Assembly (NCBI GenBank): GCA_002372175.1
Contig: DFIS01000074.1
Location: 1-6,793, forward strand
Origin: Solobacterium sp. UBA3691
GTDB lineage: Bacteria > Bacillota_I > Bacilli_A > Erysipelotrichales > Erysipelotrichaceae
DNA length: 6,793 nucleotides
Direction: 5' to 3'
Shown here: positions 6,153-6,793 of the stretch, piece by piece
Layout: every line of letters begins with the position of its first letter
How positions within the stretch are numbered: the stretch's first letter is position 1
Program-made: the position numbers and the translations under genes
Notes under the pieces: generated by a model
What the model was told of the DNA's origin: nothing
The model's database searches: none
What the model saw: only the letters and a program-made list of their open reading frames with translations

Positions 6153-6793
6153 TTACTTATACTCAAGATTCAGACCGTCGGTATCGAACATGTGGATCAC
6201 ATCTTCGCCGAAAGTGAATCTGATCGTCGAACCGATACTCAGGGAACGTCCCTTCAGTTCCAGTGTCGGTACGATGATAATACTGTCTCTGCCGAGTGTA
6301 TTGATATGCAGATGGACCGAAGAGCCCATCATCTCACTGACGTCGATCGTTCCTTCGATCATTGCACTTTCCTTACCGTTCAGTGAGATATGCTCGGGAC
6401 GTACACCGACCGTGATATCCTGCGGCTGTGTATTCCTCTGCTTCAGGTTCTGCTGCTTCTCTTCCGAGACCTCGATGACAGCGTCCCCGACCTTGACCGC
6501 ATATCTGCCGCTGTCAGTGATGATCAGCTTTCCGCTGTAGAAGTTCATCTGCGGCATGCCGATGAAGCCTGCCACGAACTGGTTGACCGGCTGATCAAAC
6601 ACCTCCTGGGGAGTACCGATCTGCTGGATCTCACCATCCTTCATGATGACGATACGGTCACCGAGCGTCATGGCTTCGGTCTGATCGTGTGTGACATACA
6701 TGAATGTGGAATTGATCTTCTGTCTCAGCTTGATGATCTCTGCTCTCATCTGGTTCCTCAGTTTGGCATCCAGATTGGACAGCGGCTCATCCA
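6153..6793 (-). CDS. malK: Sugar ABC transporter ATPase (MalK/MsmX/UgpC type), N-terminus cut by window edge
   Basis: This is the C-terminal 212 residues of an ABC ATPase; roughly 155 residues, including Walker A and the signature motif, lie beyond the right edge. The visible part opens at the end of Walker B with DEPLSNLDAKL (catalytic Glu, then the D-loop) and continues with the H-loop VTHDQTEAM and GDRIVIMKDGEIQQIGTP. FIGMPQMNF then leads into the C-terminal beta-rich TOBE/regulatory domain, including VGVRPEHI. This domain arrangement is that of MalK, MsmX/MsmK and UgpC, which power CUT1 sugar importers as dimers. It probably serves the MalF/MalG pair encoded next, though MsmX-like ATPases often serve several importers. 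The symbol reflects linkage, not proof of exclusive use. It ends in TAA, 50 bp before malE, and is the most promoter-proximal gene seen here. Confidence 0.92.
   Translation of the reverse strand, partial: DEPLSNLDAKLRNQMRAEIIKLRQKINSTFMYVTHDQTEAMTLGDRIVIMKDGEIQQIGTPQEVFDQPVNQFVAGFIGMPQMNFYSGKLIITDSGRYAVKVGDAVIEVSEEKQQNLKQRNTQPQDITVGVRPEHISLNGKESAMIEGTIDVSEMMGSSVHLHINTLGRDSIIIVPTLELKGRSLSIGSTIRFTFGEDVIHMFDTDGLNLEYK

Noticed and set aside
1..6793. Frequent GATC sites through the window
   Set aside because: Explained by common use of ATC, GAT and TTC/ATC codons in these genes; no clustering suggests an origin or methylation switch.
1..6793. Mobile elements, CRISPR arrays, tRNA or rRNA genes
   Set aside because: Gaps between genes are 83 bp or less and hold no direct repeats, RNA gene signatures or transposase remnants.

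Overview
The window holds most of one minus-strand gene cluster for uptake and breakdown of alpha-glucans (maltodextrin or starch type). It is read from the right edge to the left edge. Strong GGAGG Shine-Dalgarno sites, a lipoprotein-type solute-binding protein and a Gram-positive style MalF point to a Bacillota (Firmicutes) organism of middling G+C. A gut or oral anaerobe of the clostridial or erysipelotrichial kind would fit, but the sequence does not settle the family.

Layout in transcription order: (1) the C-terminal 212 residues of a MalK/MsmX-type sugar ABC ATPase, cut by the right edge; (2) after 50 bp, a complete lipoprotein sugar-binding protein (MalE type, 416 aa); (3) an 83-bp gap with a strong 16-bp hairpin and a near-perfect ribosome binding site; (4) permease MalF (448 aa); (5) after 1 bp, permease MalG (294 aa); (6) overlapping by 1 base, an N-terminally anchored GH13 alpha-amylase (540 aa); (7) overlapping or abutting it, a cytoplasmic GH13 enzyme cut by the left edge (about 302 residues present). 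No stretch above 300 bases lacks a gene. No operon promoter is visible; it should lie upstream of the ATPase gene, outside the window.

Inferred function: the anchored amylase trims alpha-glucans outside the membrane, the MalE lipoprotein captures the oligosaccharides, MalF and MalG with two ATPase subunits import them, and the cytosolic GH13 enzyme processes them. The overlaps between malG, the amylase gene and the second GH13 gene suggest translational coupling. The hairpin after malE probably lets the binding protein be made in excess over the permease.

This is a recognisable kind of locus, and I see no convincing undescribed system. The points most worth a second look are the malE-malF hairpin, the lipobox-free membrane anchor on the amylase, and the altered region I motif of the second GH13 enzyme.
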